From Alphaproteobacteria bacterium (lineage in GTDB: Bacteria; Pseudomonadota; Alphaproteobacteria; Rhizobiales; GCA-2746425): 64,000 nt of DNA. The stretch spans positions 186,001 to 250,000 of the forward strand of contig JANSWZ010000005.1 in the NCBI GenBank assembly GCA_024743215.1, read 5' to 3'. A model generated the notes under the pieces. That model did not search any database. It saw nothing but the letters and a program-made list of their open reading frames with translations, and had not been told where the DNA came from. A program made the translations under genes and the position numbers. Positions 35,706 to 44,429 of this stretch are shown here, one piece after another. Position 1 is the first letter of the stretch. Every line of letters begins with the position of its first letter.

Positions 35706-36818
35706 ATGGAATCCGCGATATTGACTAGCAAATATCCTGCTCTTGAGCTGAAAAATGTGGAAAAGCGTTTCGACAGCTTTGTAGCCCTGCAGGGCCTTAG
35801 TTTTTCTGTCCCGCAAGGCGCATTTGTCGCAATTGTCGGCCCATCAGGTTGCGGAAAGTCTACGCTTTTGCGCTTGATCGCAGGCCTGGAGGCAACAACT
35901 GACGGCGAGATATGGCTGGACAGTGAAGACGTGACTGAAGCGTCCGCAGGCGAACGCGGCCTGGCAATGGTGTTTCAATCCTATGCGCTGTATCCGCATA
36001 AGACGGTGCGCGAAAACATGGCGTTTTCACTCAAAATTGCAAAACGGCCAAAGGCGGAGATTGAAAGCCGTGTGGCAGAGGCCGCCCGTGCTCTTCAATT
36101 GGAGGCACTCCTTGACAGGCTCCCCAAGCAACTCTCCGGCGGACAGAGACAGCGTGTCGCGATCGGCCGCGCGATCGTTCGAAAGCCCAAAGTGTTTCTG
36201 TTCGATGAGCCGCTTTCAAATCTCGATGCGGCCCTGCGTGCCGAAACACGCGTTGAATTGGCAGAACTCCACCAACGGCTCGCTGCAACTATGATTTATG
36301 TCACGCATGACCAGGTTGAAGCGATGACGCTGGCTGATCAGATCATCATCCTCAATGCCGGTGAAATACAGCAGATGGGCACCCCCAAGGAGCTGTATAG
36401 TGAGCCGAAAAATGCGTTTGTGGCGGGCTTCATTGGCTCACCAAAAATGAATTTCGTCTCGGGTGCCATACGTGATGCAACGTTTGAATCTGCCGATCTG
36501 TCGATTTCAGGCCTCGGCCAGTTTGCATCCGGTGCTTCCACCTTAGGCGTACGCCCAGAATCTCTGATGCTTGCAGAGAAAGACAAGGGCATTGGTCAAA
36601 TCGAAGTTTCGATTGTGGAATATCTTGGAGATGAGAGCGTCATTCATGGCCGATTGGGTGATGGCACACCGATAATTTTACGCGAAAAGGGCAGCGTCGA
36701 GTTCAACACCGGTGACAGAGTTTCCATTGATATTGAAAGCATTGATGCCCTTCATTTCTTTTCACCGGAAAGTGGTGAACGCATCGTGCCGTCTCCAAAA
36801 TCACCGAGTAGAGGATAG
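35706..36818 (+). CDS. Sugar ABC transporter ATP-binding protein (MalK/UgpC-like)
   Basis: ATPase that powers the importer. Walker A is VGPSGCGKSTLLRLIAGLE, the Q-loop VFQSYALYPHKTV, the signature LSGGQRQRVAIGRAIV and Walker B VFLFDEPLSNLDAALR. The C-terminal MalK-type OB domain (TLGVRPESLML, VEYLGDESVIHGRL, GDRVSIDIE) is complete, so it may serve as a regulatory domain. 370 aa, normal. The sulfatase gene follows after 3 nt. Confidence 0.94.
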   Translation: MESAILTSKYPALELKNVEKRFDSFVALQGLSFSVPQGAFVAIVGPSGCGKSTLLRLIAGLEATTDGEIWLDSEDVTEASAGERGLAMVFQSYALYPHKTVRENMAFSLKIAKRPKAEIESRVAEAARALQLEALLDRLPKQLSGGQRQRVAIGRAIVRKPKVFLFDEPLSNLDAALRAETRVELAELHQRLAATMIYVTHDQVEAMTLADQIIILNAGEIQQMGTPKELYSEPKNAFVAGFIGSPKMNFVSGAIRDATFESADLSISGLGQFASGASTLGVRPESLMLAEKDKGIGQIEVSIVEYLGDESVIHGRLGDGTPIILREKGSVEFNTGDRVSIDIESIDALHFFSPESGERIVPSPKSPSRG

Positions 36819-36821
36819 ACG

Positions 36822-38204
36822 ATGGGAACGAAACCAAATTTCATTTTCATTATTGCAGATGACCATCGCTCCAGTTCAATCGGCGCGCATGGCTGTGGTG
36901 AAGTCTCAACACCCAATTTGGACGCATTGGTAAAACGCGGCACTGATTTTCGTGGTGCGCATTGCCAGGGTGGATTCAATCCTGCTGTCTGTACGCCATC
37001 ACGCGCAACTGTCATGACCGGTCGAAGCGTCTTTGATTTAACGCCGCCTGAAAATCGCCATGCTGATGATTTCAGCGTCGGCGCTGTTATTCCACCCCAT
37101 ATACCGACAATGCCACAATTACTGCGCGAAGCGGGCTACAAAACCCATTCCATTGGCAAATGGCATAATGACAAACCATCTTTTGCACGCAGTTTCTCAA
37201 CAGCGGACAAAATCCTTTTTGACGGGATGTCTGAACATGAAGAAATGATCCTTCAGGATCATGATCCAAGCGGAATTTATGATGAAGACCGTGCGCGAAA
37301 GGTCACCGGTTATTCAACCGACATATTCAAAGATGCCGCATTGGACTTTATTGAAACAACCAACCGCGATGAACCATTTTTCCTCTATCTGGCGTTCACG
37401 GCGCCGCATGATCCCAGAACCCCTCCCAAGAGCTGGGCGGTTGATCCTTCAGGTGTCAGCTTGCCAAAATCCTACATGCCGGTCCATCCGTTCGACAATG
37501 GCGAAGCGCTGATCCGCGACGAAATGCTGGAGGCGTTCCCGCGCTCGCCGGACGCCATTCGGCAACATATTGCAGATTATTATGGCATGATTGCACATAT
37601 GGATGATGCTATTGGCCAAATCATCAAAGCGACCGAAGACAAGGGTCTGCTTGAAAATACAATTATTGTCTACACCGCAGATCATGGTCTTGGACTGGGC
37701 AGTCACGGCCTGATGGGCAAACAAAATCTGTATGAGCACAGTCTTCATATTCCGTTGATATTTGCTGGACCACAGGTTCCTGAAGGCAAGCAGACTGATG
37801 ACCTTGTTTGGCATGGAGATACCCATGCGACAGTGCTGGCCCTTGCCGGACTTGACGTAGATCCCGACTGCGATGGCGCCAACCTTGTCAGGCAGGACGA
37901 CAATCAGACGGTTGGCTGCGGGCGCCAATATTTCGGCGCGGTTTATCGTGAGTCACAACGCATGATTCGAGATGATCGCTACAAGCTTATTCGTTACTAC
38001 AAGGACCGGGAACATCGTACCTCGACAAGCAACAGTCCAACACCGGGTTCAGACTTGTTGCAGTTGTTCGATCTGCGAACCGATCCTGATGAGTTGATCA
38101 ACCTTGCCTTTGTGCCTGCGCATCATGCCACACGCGATAGGCTTTTAGGTGCAATGGAGACCTGGCAGATGCAAATGGGCGATCATTGTGGTCTGCCGTC
38201 CTAG
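36822..38204 (+). CDS. Sulfatase (formylglycine type), cytoplasmic
   Basis: Hydrolyses sulfate esters. The metal-binding start is PNFIFIIADDHRSSS (D13, D14) and the formylglycine motif is CTPSR at residues 57-61, followed by ATVMTGR. A second metal/catalytic region is YTADHGLGLGSHGLMGKQ. There is no signal peptide, so the enzyme should work in the cytoplasm. It sits last in an operon with a complete sugar ABC importer, 3 nt after the ATPase gene, with GAGGA as ribosome site; the natural reading is that a sulfated sugar is imported intact and desulfated inside. The maturation enzyme (FGE or anSME) is not in the window. 460 aa. The exact substrate is unknown. Confidence 0.92.
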   Translation: MGTKPNFIFIIADDHRSSSIGAHGCGEVSTPNLDALVKRGTDFRGAHCQGGFNPAVCTPSRATVMTGRSVFDLTPPENRHADDFSVGAVIPPHIPTMPQLLREAGYKTHSIGKWHNDKPSFARSFSTADKILFDGMSEHEEMILQDHDPSGIYDEDRARKVTGYSTDIFKDAALDFIETTNRDEPFFLYLAFTAPHDPRTPPKSWAVDPSGVSLPKSYMPVHPFDNGEALIRDEMLEAFPRSPDAIRQHIADYYGMIAHMDDAIGQIIKATEDKGLLENTIIVYTADHGLGLGSHGLMGKQNLYEHSLHIPLIFAGPQVPEGKQTDDLVWHGDTHATVLALAGLDVDPDCDGANLVRQDDNQTVGCGRQYFGAVYRESQRMIRDDRYKLIRYYKDREHRTSTSNSPTPGSDLLQLFDLRTDPDELINLAFVPAHHATRDRLLGAMETWQMQMGDHCGLPS

Positions 38205-38269
38205 CACCGCTCATGGCAGAGCCTGACCTTTCCCCGAGACAGGCAGAATTGCGCGTAAAACCAAGCAAA

Positions 38270-38297
38270 CCCGCATGTCTTCACATGGACGTGTGGG
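38270..38297. terminator. Possible hairpin terminator after the sulfatase operon
   Basis: CCCGCATGTC and GACGTGTGGG can pair over 10 bp (two G-T pairs) around an 8-nt loop. It lies 66 nt after the sulfatase stop and before the end of the convergent GGDEF gene. No clear T run follows, so termination is only a guess. Confidence 0.3.
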
Positions 38298-38361
38298 GCT
38301 TTCGGTAAAACAAGACACGCGTCCTGAATTCGCGATACGCTACGTCAGAAAGGTCATTCTT

Positions 38362-40548
38362 TCAGGCAACGAGGTTCATTGCGGCTATCCGTTGTCGGGC
38401 CTGTTTGGCCGACATGGGCCTGCCCAGCAAATATCCCTGACCCATCGTGCAGCCAATTGATGTCATTTCCGTGAGCTGTTCATTGGTTTCGATGCCTTCA
38501 GCGACGGTTTGAATGCTCAATTCATCAGCAAGATGTACAATGGATCGAACGATCGCATTTGAAAGTTTGTCGGTATCGGCCTGATCGACAAATGAGCGAT
38601 CAATCTTCAATTTGTCGAATGGAAACAGTTGCAGATGGGTGAGTGATGAATAGCCCGTGCCAAAATCATCAAGCGCGATGCGTACGCCAAGGCCCTTGAT
38701 TTCGTGCAATTCGGAGATAGATGCCCGGTCTTGCAAAAGTGCGGTTTCAGTGACTTCCAGTTCAAGGCGTTCAGGCGCGAACTTCCAGTGTTTCAGTGCT
38801 CTGCGGACATGGTCGACAAAATCGCCCATACCCAATTGCTTGGGTGAAACATTGACCGACAAATGAATGGCTTCATTCCATTTGCTGGCTTGTTGCATGG
38901 CCTTGTTGAGGACCCAGTTTCCAACATGCCCGATGAATCCATCCTTCTCGGTTGCCAGGATGATATCCTGCGGAGAAATGCGGTCATCAGGATCACCATT
39001 CCAGCGGATAAGAGCCTCAAAACCATAATCCTGTTTGCTGTCCAGACATACGATCGGCTGGTATTCCAGCATGAGATTATCGGTGGATTCGGCGCTGCGA
39101 ACGATTGTCTGGATACGTCTGGTCCGGGACAGCTCCTCTTCAATCTTGCGATTGAACATCTGAAATCTGGAGCGGCCATTTGCTTTGGCCTTGTACAGTG
39201 CAAAATCGGCTCGGGTCAGTATTTCTTCCAGACCTGTTGTCTGCGAACTGGATTCATAGCAGCCTACGCTGACACTGAAATTGATGATGCTCTTCCGATA
39301 TTGCAGCTCTTCGCGCATACGATTGACCACTTTTCGGGCGATTGAGATGACTATCTCGTCATCGCAATCCTGATCGATTTGCAGCAATACGGCGAATTCA
39401 TCGCCGCCCAGGCGAACCACGACATCGTCGCTGCGCACACAGCCCATCAACCGATCGGCAACACTGACAATGACAGCGTCGCCGGCACCATGTCCGAAAT
39501 TGTCATTGACCTGCTTGAACTCATCAATATCGATCAGCATGACAGCAACCCGCTTTGATGAGTCGGCTATCCTGGTTTCAAATTCGTTTGCGAATTTGGC
39601 CCGATTGCCCAAACCCGTCAGGCTGTCATGGAGTGAAGCATGTTCAATTTTTTCCTGAGCACGCACGCGCTCAGTGATATCGGAATGGGTTGCGACCCAG
39701 CCACCATTCGGCATGGCGGCATGAACGGATGAGATGATGCGACCACTGTTGAGACGCACGCCACCGGGTACGATTTCACCCCTTGCCAGCCCTGCACGCA
39801 ATTCGGCCAGCATCTGTTCGTAGCCGCCGTCAAAACCCTCAAATCCATTTTGAAGGTCTTGTACTTCAATCAATTTTTGAAGCGATACGCCCTTATAGAT
39901 ATCTTCCGGCGATTTTTCGAAGATATCTATGTATCGCTGGTTCCATAAAATCATATTGGCATCCGCATCGAAGACGGTCACACCCTGATCCATATTCTCC
40001 AGCGTTATGTGCAACTCATCCTGACTTTCCTGCGCGATCCGGTGCGCTTCATAGCTGGCAAGCAGTGAGTTGACGATCAGTTGAAGGTTGAAAAGCCCGT
40101 GGCGTTCGGAATCAGATAGGGTGCGTGGAGCGGTGTCGAAAACCGACAGGACCCCTAACATGCCCGAGGTGTCGATGGAGAGCGGCAAGCCGACGTAAAA
40201 ACTTATGTTTGAATGCTCATCATGGAGCGCATTTTTGCGGAAGCGTTCATCGGAAGATACATCCTCGACAATGAACAACTGGCTGTCATCAGCAACCTGG
40301 CTTGCGCAGCTTTTGGCTGTTGCAACATCGTCGGCCACCAATCCAAAAGACGCCACCACCCGATGCTGATTGTCTTCCAACATCGTCAGCATTGCACTTG
40401 GGCATCCAAGGCTGTTGACCGCAAGTTCGACGATTGCCTGCATTTGTGGCAAGTCGTCAAATTCCATATGGGCAAATCGAGATTTGATTGACCAGTGATC
40501 CTTCTCGGCCATTGAGTCCGGCCCAGGATTGGAATCAGGGTCACTCAT
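38362..40548 (-). CDS. GAF-PAS-GGDEF-EAL cyclic-di-GMP protein
   Basis: Large cytoplasmic signalling protein of 728 aa with no membrane helix. In order: a GAF domain (about residues 30-170), a PAS domain (about 180-290, FDADANMILWNQRYIDIFEKS), a diguanylate cyclase GGDEF domain (about 300-460; RLGGDEFAVLL, the intact active-site motif) and an EAL phosphodiesterase domain (about 475-720; FEALIRW, then ALDDFGTGYSSLTHLQLFPFDKLKIDRSF, in parts). Key residues of both catalytic domains appear to be kept, so it could both make and break c-di-GMP. It lies alone, convergent with the sulfatase operon. Confidence 0.93.
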   Translation of the reverse strand: MSDPDSNPGPDSMAEKDHWSIKSRFAHMEFDDLPQMQAIVELAVNSLGCPSAMLTMLEDNQHRVVASFGLVADDVATAKSCASQVADDSQLFIVEDVSSDERFRKNALHDEHSNISFYVGLPLSIDTSGMLGVLSVFDTAPRTLSDSERHGLFNLQLIVNSLLASYEAHRIAQESQDELHITLENMDQGVTVFDADANMILWNQRYIDIFEKSPEDIYKGVSLQKLIEVQDLQNGFEGFDGGYEQMLAELRAGLARGEIVPGGVRLNSGRIISSVHAAMPNGGWVATHSDITERVRAQEKIEHASLHDSLTGLGNRAKFANEFETRIADSSKRVAVMLIDIDEFKQVNDNFGHGAGDAVIVSVADRLMGCVRSDDVVVRLGGDEFAVLLQIDQDCDDEIVISIARKVVNRMREELQYRKSIINFSVSVGCYESSSQTTGLEEILTRADFALYKAKANGRSRFQMFNRKIEEELSRTRRIQTIVRSAESTDNLMLEYQPIVCLDSKQDYGFEALIRWNGDPDDRISPQDIILATEKDGFIGHVGNWVLNKAMQQASKWNEAIHLSVNVSPKQLGMGDFVDHVRRALKHWKFAPERLELEVTETALLQDRASISELHEIKGLGVRIALDDFGTGYSSLTHLQLFPFDKLKIDRSFVDQADTDKLSNAIVRSIVHLADELSIQTVAEGIETNEQLTEMTSIGCTMGQGYLLGRPMSAKQARQRIAAMNLVA

Positions 40549-40895
40549 TTTTTCAAGCCCTCAACAGGATTGCGTGAGGTCCTGCCCTCCGCAAAGGAGC
40601 ATCGATGTGTGCCACGTGATTCCCGTTCTTGGTTTTGAGACATTTTTCCAAGCATGGCCCTCCCCAATGACTTGTATCCTAACTCGTTGCGGTGTGATGA
40701 CCGGATACAGGATCCAGCCGAATTGCTACGTCACCGTCAATGTGATCACCTTTACGTCGTTAGCACGCAATCATAGGTAGCGCGCATTAAGAACTAGCTA
40801 ATTTGACTTTGAGAATATTGGCAAGCTGCCATGGTTTTCAAATTGGCTGGATCGTGGGAAGGACAGTTCCCGGCTTGTTTCCCATGTGCTTATGT
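40549..40895. other. 347-bp gene-free gap
   Basis: Lies between the GGDEF-EAL gene (reading left) and the PAS-LuxR gene (end). It should contain the promoter of the GGDEF-EAL gene. I saw no convincing coding region, RNA gene, repeat or terminator. Confidence 0.5.
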
Positions 40896-41462
40896 TCAAA
40901 TGTCCAGCCCGGTCATGTGTGCCAGCAGTTCGGCAGCGTTTCGGACACCGAACTTCTTGAGAAGGCGGCTGCGGACGTCCTCTATGGTGCGGGGCGAGAG
41001 GCTGAGTGTGCGGGCGATTTCCTTGCTGGTCTGGCCTTTGCTGAGTTGCAGGACGATCTGGCGTTCTCTTGGTGTCAGTTGGCTCTTGGGGACAGTGTCT
41101 GAAATTTTGGCAAAGCTCAGGACAGTGCGTTGCAGCGGGTCATCTGGAGTCAGCGTATGGGCGCGAAAGCGGCACCAGAAGGGTGAACCGTCGCGTCGTT
41201 TCATAATGCGTTCGTCTGAATAGAGGCCTTTTTCCTGCAAAGGTTTCAGGCCGATGTCGCGAATGGCATCAAATTCCCTGCGCGTGGAGTAGAGCATTCG
41301 GAAGGATTGGTTGATCAATTCGGATCTGTCATAGCCGAACAGCGTCGCAAAAGTGACGTTACAGCTTTTGATGATGCGCCGTTCTGTCAGGACAATCCCG
41401 ATGGGCGCTTCGTCAAAAGCCAGCATGGCCAAATCAGGGTCATGAGTCATGGTCACAGGCAT
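40896..41462 (-). CDS. PAS-LuxR transcriptional regulator
   Basis: A 188-aa regulator. The N-terminal half is a PAS sensor (FDEAPIGIVLTERRIIKSCN, ATLFGYDRSELINQSF, IMKRRDGSPFWCRF). The C-terminal half is a LuxR/FixJ-type helix-turn-helix (LTPRERQIVLQLSKGQTSKEIARTLSLSPRTIEDVRSRLLKKFG, in blocks). It has no receiver domain, so it probably senses a ligand directly. It is divergent from the M20-ABC-dehydrogenase operon; an 18-bp inverted repeat in the 95-bp gap is its likely operator. Confidence 0.88.
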   Translation of the reverse strand: MPVTMTHDPDLAMLAFDEAPIGIVLTERRIIKSCNVTFATLFGYDRSELINQSFRMLYSTRREFDAIRDIGLKPLQEKGLYSDERIMKRRDGSPFWCRFRAHTLTPDDPLQRTVLSFAKISDTVPKSQLTPRERQIVLQLSKGQTSKEIARTLSLSPRTIEDVRSRLLKKFGVRNAAELLAHMTGLDI

Positions 41463-41498
41463 GAATAACGTTCCTTTCTGACAGGTTATCCGTGTTTA

Positions 41499-41516
41499 TA
41501 CGGTATTGATACCGTA
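41499..41516. promoter_or_regulatory. Inverted repeat, likely LuxR-type operator
   Basis: TACGGTAT-TG-ATACCGTA: perfect 8-bp arms around 2 nt. It lies in the 95-bp gap between the divergent regulator and M20 deacylase genes, where the operon promoter should be. Seen directly; the assignment to the neighbouring regulator is inferred. Confidence 0.65.
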
Positions 41517-41557
41517 GGAAAATCTTCTGATAGTGGTCCTCTGGATGGAGGGATGCG

Positions 41558-42853
41558 ATGCAACTGGATATTGCAGAGGAACTGGGTGCCTTGATTGAGG
41601 CGCGCCGGGATGATCTCATTGCGTTGACGCAGGATCTGATCCGCATTCCAACGCTTAATCCGCCTGGCGATAATTATCTGGAAATTTGTGAATATCTGGG
41701 CGAGCGGCTGCGCGCCAGTGGGTTTGCGGTAGAACTGATCCGGGCGAAAGGCACGCCGGGTGACAGTGACAGATATCCACGATGGAATGTGGTTGCTCGC
41801 CGTGAGGGGCATCGCCCCGGCGAATGCGTGCATTTTAACTCACATATTGATGTGGTGGAAGTTGGCCGCGGTTGGAATTTTGACCCGTTTGCCGCAACTT
41901 TGGACGATGGTAAAATATATGGCCGCGGGGCGTGCGATATGAAGGGCGGTCTGGCTGCCTCGATCATTGCAGCTGAGGCCTTTCTGGAATTGTGCCCGGA
42001 ATTTCCCGGCGCCATTGAGATATCCGGCACAGCGGATGAGGAAACCGGCGGTTATGGCGGGGTCGCTTATCTGGCGGAAATGGGTTTCTTTTCGCCAGAG
42101 CGCGTCCAGCATGTGATTATTCCTGAACCCTTGAACAAGGATCGGGTCTGCCTTGGCCATCGCGGGGTCTGGTGGGCGGAAATTGAGACCCATGGCGAGA
42201 TTGCCCATGGCTCCATGCCATTTTTGGGAGATTGCGCGGTGCGCCACATGGGTGCGGTGCTGGATGAGATGGAAACCAGCCTGTTTCCGGCCCTTGCGGA
42301 AAAACGAACCGCCATGCCAGTGGTGCCTGAGCAGGCAAAGCAATCGACGTTGAACATCAATTCACTGCATGGCGGGCAGTCTGAACCGCCTGCCGATTTT
42401 ACCGGTTGGCCCTCCGCCTGCGTGCCGGACAGTTGCCGTATGGTGATTGATCGACGGTTTCTGGTCGAAGAGACCATTGAAGACGTCAAACAGGAAATCA
42501 GTGATGTTCTGGAGCGGGTGAAAACCAGACGCGACAGGTTCCGATATGACATCACAGATATGCATCAGGTTCTGCCCAGCATGACGGATCGCGATGCACC
42601 CATTGTAAAAACAGTTTCAAGGGCGATTGAAGAGGTGCTAGGAGTAGCGCCGCAATATGTGGTGTCACCGGGAACCTACGACCAGAAGCATATTGACCGT
42701 ATTGGACGGCTGAAAAACTGCATTGCCTATGGTCCCGGTATTTTGGATTTGGCACATAAGCCCGACGAATATGTCGGGGTGGATGATATGATTGACTCTG
42801 CGAAAGTGATGGGGCGCACACTTCTGGCGCTTTTAACAGATCGTGATGACTGA
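41558..42853 (+). CDS. M20-family metallopeptidase/deacylase (ArgE/DapE-like)
   Basis: Zinc-dependent amidohydrolase, cytoplasmic. Metal ligands are seen in VHFNSHIDVVEVG (His, Asp), GRGACDMKGG, and TADEETGGYGGVAY (Glu pair); the C-terminal His is in YDQKHIDRIG. 431 aa, normal for the ArgE/DapE/ACY1 group. The start is an ATG with GGAGGGATGCG upstream. It is the first gene of an operon with an oligopeptide-type ABC importer, aldehyde dehydrogenase and SDR, so it probably splits an imported N-acyl amino acid or small peptide rather than serve in arginine or lysine synthesis. Confidence 0.9.
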   Translation: MQLDIAEELGALIEARRDDLIALTQDLIRIPTLNPPGDNYLEICEYLGERLRASGFAVELIRAKGTPGDSDRYPRWNVVARREGHRPGECVHFNSHIDVVEVGRGWNFDPFAATLDDGKIYGRGACDMKGGLAASIIAAEAFLELCPEFPGAIEISGTADEETGGYGGVAYLAEMGFFSPERVQHVIIPEPLNKDRVCLGHRGVWWAEIETHGEIAHGSMPFLGDCAVRHMGAVLDEMETSLFPALAEKRTAMPVVPEQAKQSTLNINSLHGGQSEPPADFTGWPSACVPDSCRMVIDRRFLVEETIEDVKQEISDVLERVKTRRDRFRYDITDMHQVLPSMTDRDAPIVKTVSRAIEEVLGVAPQYVVSPGTYDQKHIDRIGRLKNCIAYGPGILDLAHKPDEYVGVDDMIDSAKVMGRTLLALLTDRDD

Positions 42854-42871
42854 TCAGGGAAGGTACTTTAC

Positions 42872-44359
42872 ATGATTTATGGAAAGACAGGTTTTGCGGT
42901 TGCAGCCGCATTGGCATTTGCCATAACCGGCGGAGTGGCACAGGCCGCCAAAACCGATATTGTGGTTGGGCTGCAGTTGGAGCCGCCGCATCTGGACCCC
43001 ACAGGCGCTGCTGCCGGTGCGATTGATCAGGTGGTTTATTCCAATGTGTTTGAGGGACTGACCCGCTTTGCATCGGATGGCTCGATTGTTCCGGGTCTGG
43101 CTAAATCCTGGGAAATTTCCGATGATGGGCTGACTTACATATTTCAGCTGAATGAGGGCGTCACCTTTCATGATGGCAGCGCGATGGATGCCGAGGATGT
43201 GAAATTCTCGCTCGACCGCGCCCGTGCTGAAGACAGCACCAACGCGCAGAAGCCGCTGTTTGCAGATATCGCCTCGGTTGAGGTGATGGACCCGATGAGT
43301 GTCAAGGTGACTTTGTCGAAACAAAACGGCAGTTTCCTCTTCAACATGGCCTGGGGTGATGCTGTGATTGTGGCTCCGGAAAGCATTGCCGACATCAAAA
43401 CCAAACCGGTGGGTACCGGACCTTTTGTTCTGTCGAACTGGGTGCAGGGCGACCGTATTGAACTGGCCAGGAATCCCGATTATTGGGGTGAGGCCGTCAG
43501 CCTTGAAAAAGCAACTTTTAAATTCATCCCTGACCCAACAGCTGCTTTTGCAGCCGTGATGGCGGAAGATGTGAATGCCTTCATGGCGTTTCCAGCCCCA
43601 GAAAATCTGCCGCAGTTTGATGCAGATCCCCGCTTCAAGGTTCTGGTCGGGTCAACAGAAGGCGAGACTATTCTGGCGATCAACAACAAGATGCCGCCAT
43701 TCGATAATGTGAAAGTGCGCGAGGCGATTGCCCATGCAATTGACCGTCAGGCGATTATCGATGGGGCCATGTTTGGATATGGTACACCGATTGGCACCCA
43801 TTTTGCGCCTCACAATCCGGCCTATCTCGATCTGACGGCAAATTCTGCCTATGATCCGGAGAAGTCCAAAGCACTTCTGGCGGAAGCGGGTTTTGCAGAT
43901 GGCATTACCACCACTTTGAAATTGCCACCGCCTTCTTATGCCCGGCGCGGCGGTGAAATTATCGCCTCCCAGTTGAAAGCCGTTGGCATTACAGTTGAAA
44001 TCAGCAATCTGGAATGGGCGCAATGGCTGGAGCAGGTCTTCCGGGGCAAGGATTTTGGTCTCAGCATCGTGTCTCATACCGAGCCGATGGATATCGGGAT
44101 TTATGGCCGTGAGGATTATTACTTCCAGTATGGCAAGCCGGAATTCCAGGCGTTGATGGCCGATCTCGATGCATCGACAGACCCGGCAGAGCGGACTTCT
44201 ATTCTGCAGGCTGCCCAGACCATGATTTCCGAAGATTATGTCAATGCGTATCTGTTTCAGCTGGCCAATACAGGTGTCGCCAATATGAAGATTGAAGGTC
44301 TGTGGGCCAATGCGCCGACACAGGCCATTGATCTGACCGGCGTCTCATGGACTGACTAG
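42872..44359 (+). CDS. Peptide/opine-type ABC transporter substrate-binding protein (SBP family 5)
   Basis: Periplasmic binding protein. The signal peptide is seen (FAVAAALAFAITGGVAQAA) and the mature part begins KTDIVVGLQLEPPHLDPTG. Family pattern: VYSNVFEGLTRF, LAKSWEISDDGLTYIFQL, VTFHDGSAMDAEDVKFSL. 495 aa, normal. It starts 18 nt after the M20 gene with a good ribosome site, and is followed by a 15-bp perfect hairpin before the permease gene. The ligand is unknown. Confidence 0.93.
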   Translation: MIYGKTGFAVAAALAFAITGGVAQAAKTDIVVGLQLEPPHLDPTGAAAGAIDQVVYSNVFEGLTRFASDGSIVPGLAKSWEISDDGLTYIFQLNEGVTFHDGSAMDAEDVKFSLDRARAEDSTNAQKPLFADIASVEVMDPMSVKVTLSKQNGSFLFNMAWGDAVIVAPESIADIKTKPVGTGPFVLSNWVQGDRIELARNPDYWGEAVSLEKATFKFIPDPTAAFAAVMAEDVNAFMAFPAPENLPQFDADPRFKVLVGSTEGETILAINNKMPPFDNVKVREAIAHAIDRQAIIDGAMFGYGTPIGTHFAPHNPAYLDLTANSAYDPEKSKALLAEAGFADGITTTLKLPPPSYARRGGEIIASQLKAVGITVEISNLEWAQWLEQVFRGKDFGLSIVSHTEPMDIGIYGREDYYFQYGKPEFQALMADLDASTDPAERTSILQAAQTMISEDYVNAYLFQLANTGVANMKIEGLWANAPTQAIDLTGVSWTD

Positions 44360-44365
44360 AAACTT

Positions 44366-44402
44366 GTGTGACATCCCGGCTTGGTTGGCCGGGATGTCAC
44401 AC
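44366..44402. other. Strong 15-bp hairpin between binding-protein and permease genes
   Basis: GTGTGACATCCCGGC pairs perfectly with its complement after a 7-nt loop TTGGTTG. It begins 6 nt after the SBP stop and ends 27 nt before the next start. No T run follows. It is the strongest hairpin seen in the window and matches the pattern of the hairpins at 33867 and 53614. Confidence 0.85.
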
Positions 44403-44429
44403 TGAAATTCTCGAGCGGAACCCTATTGA

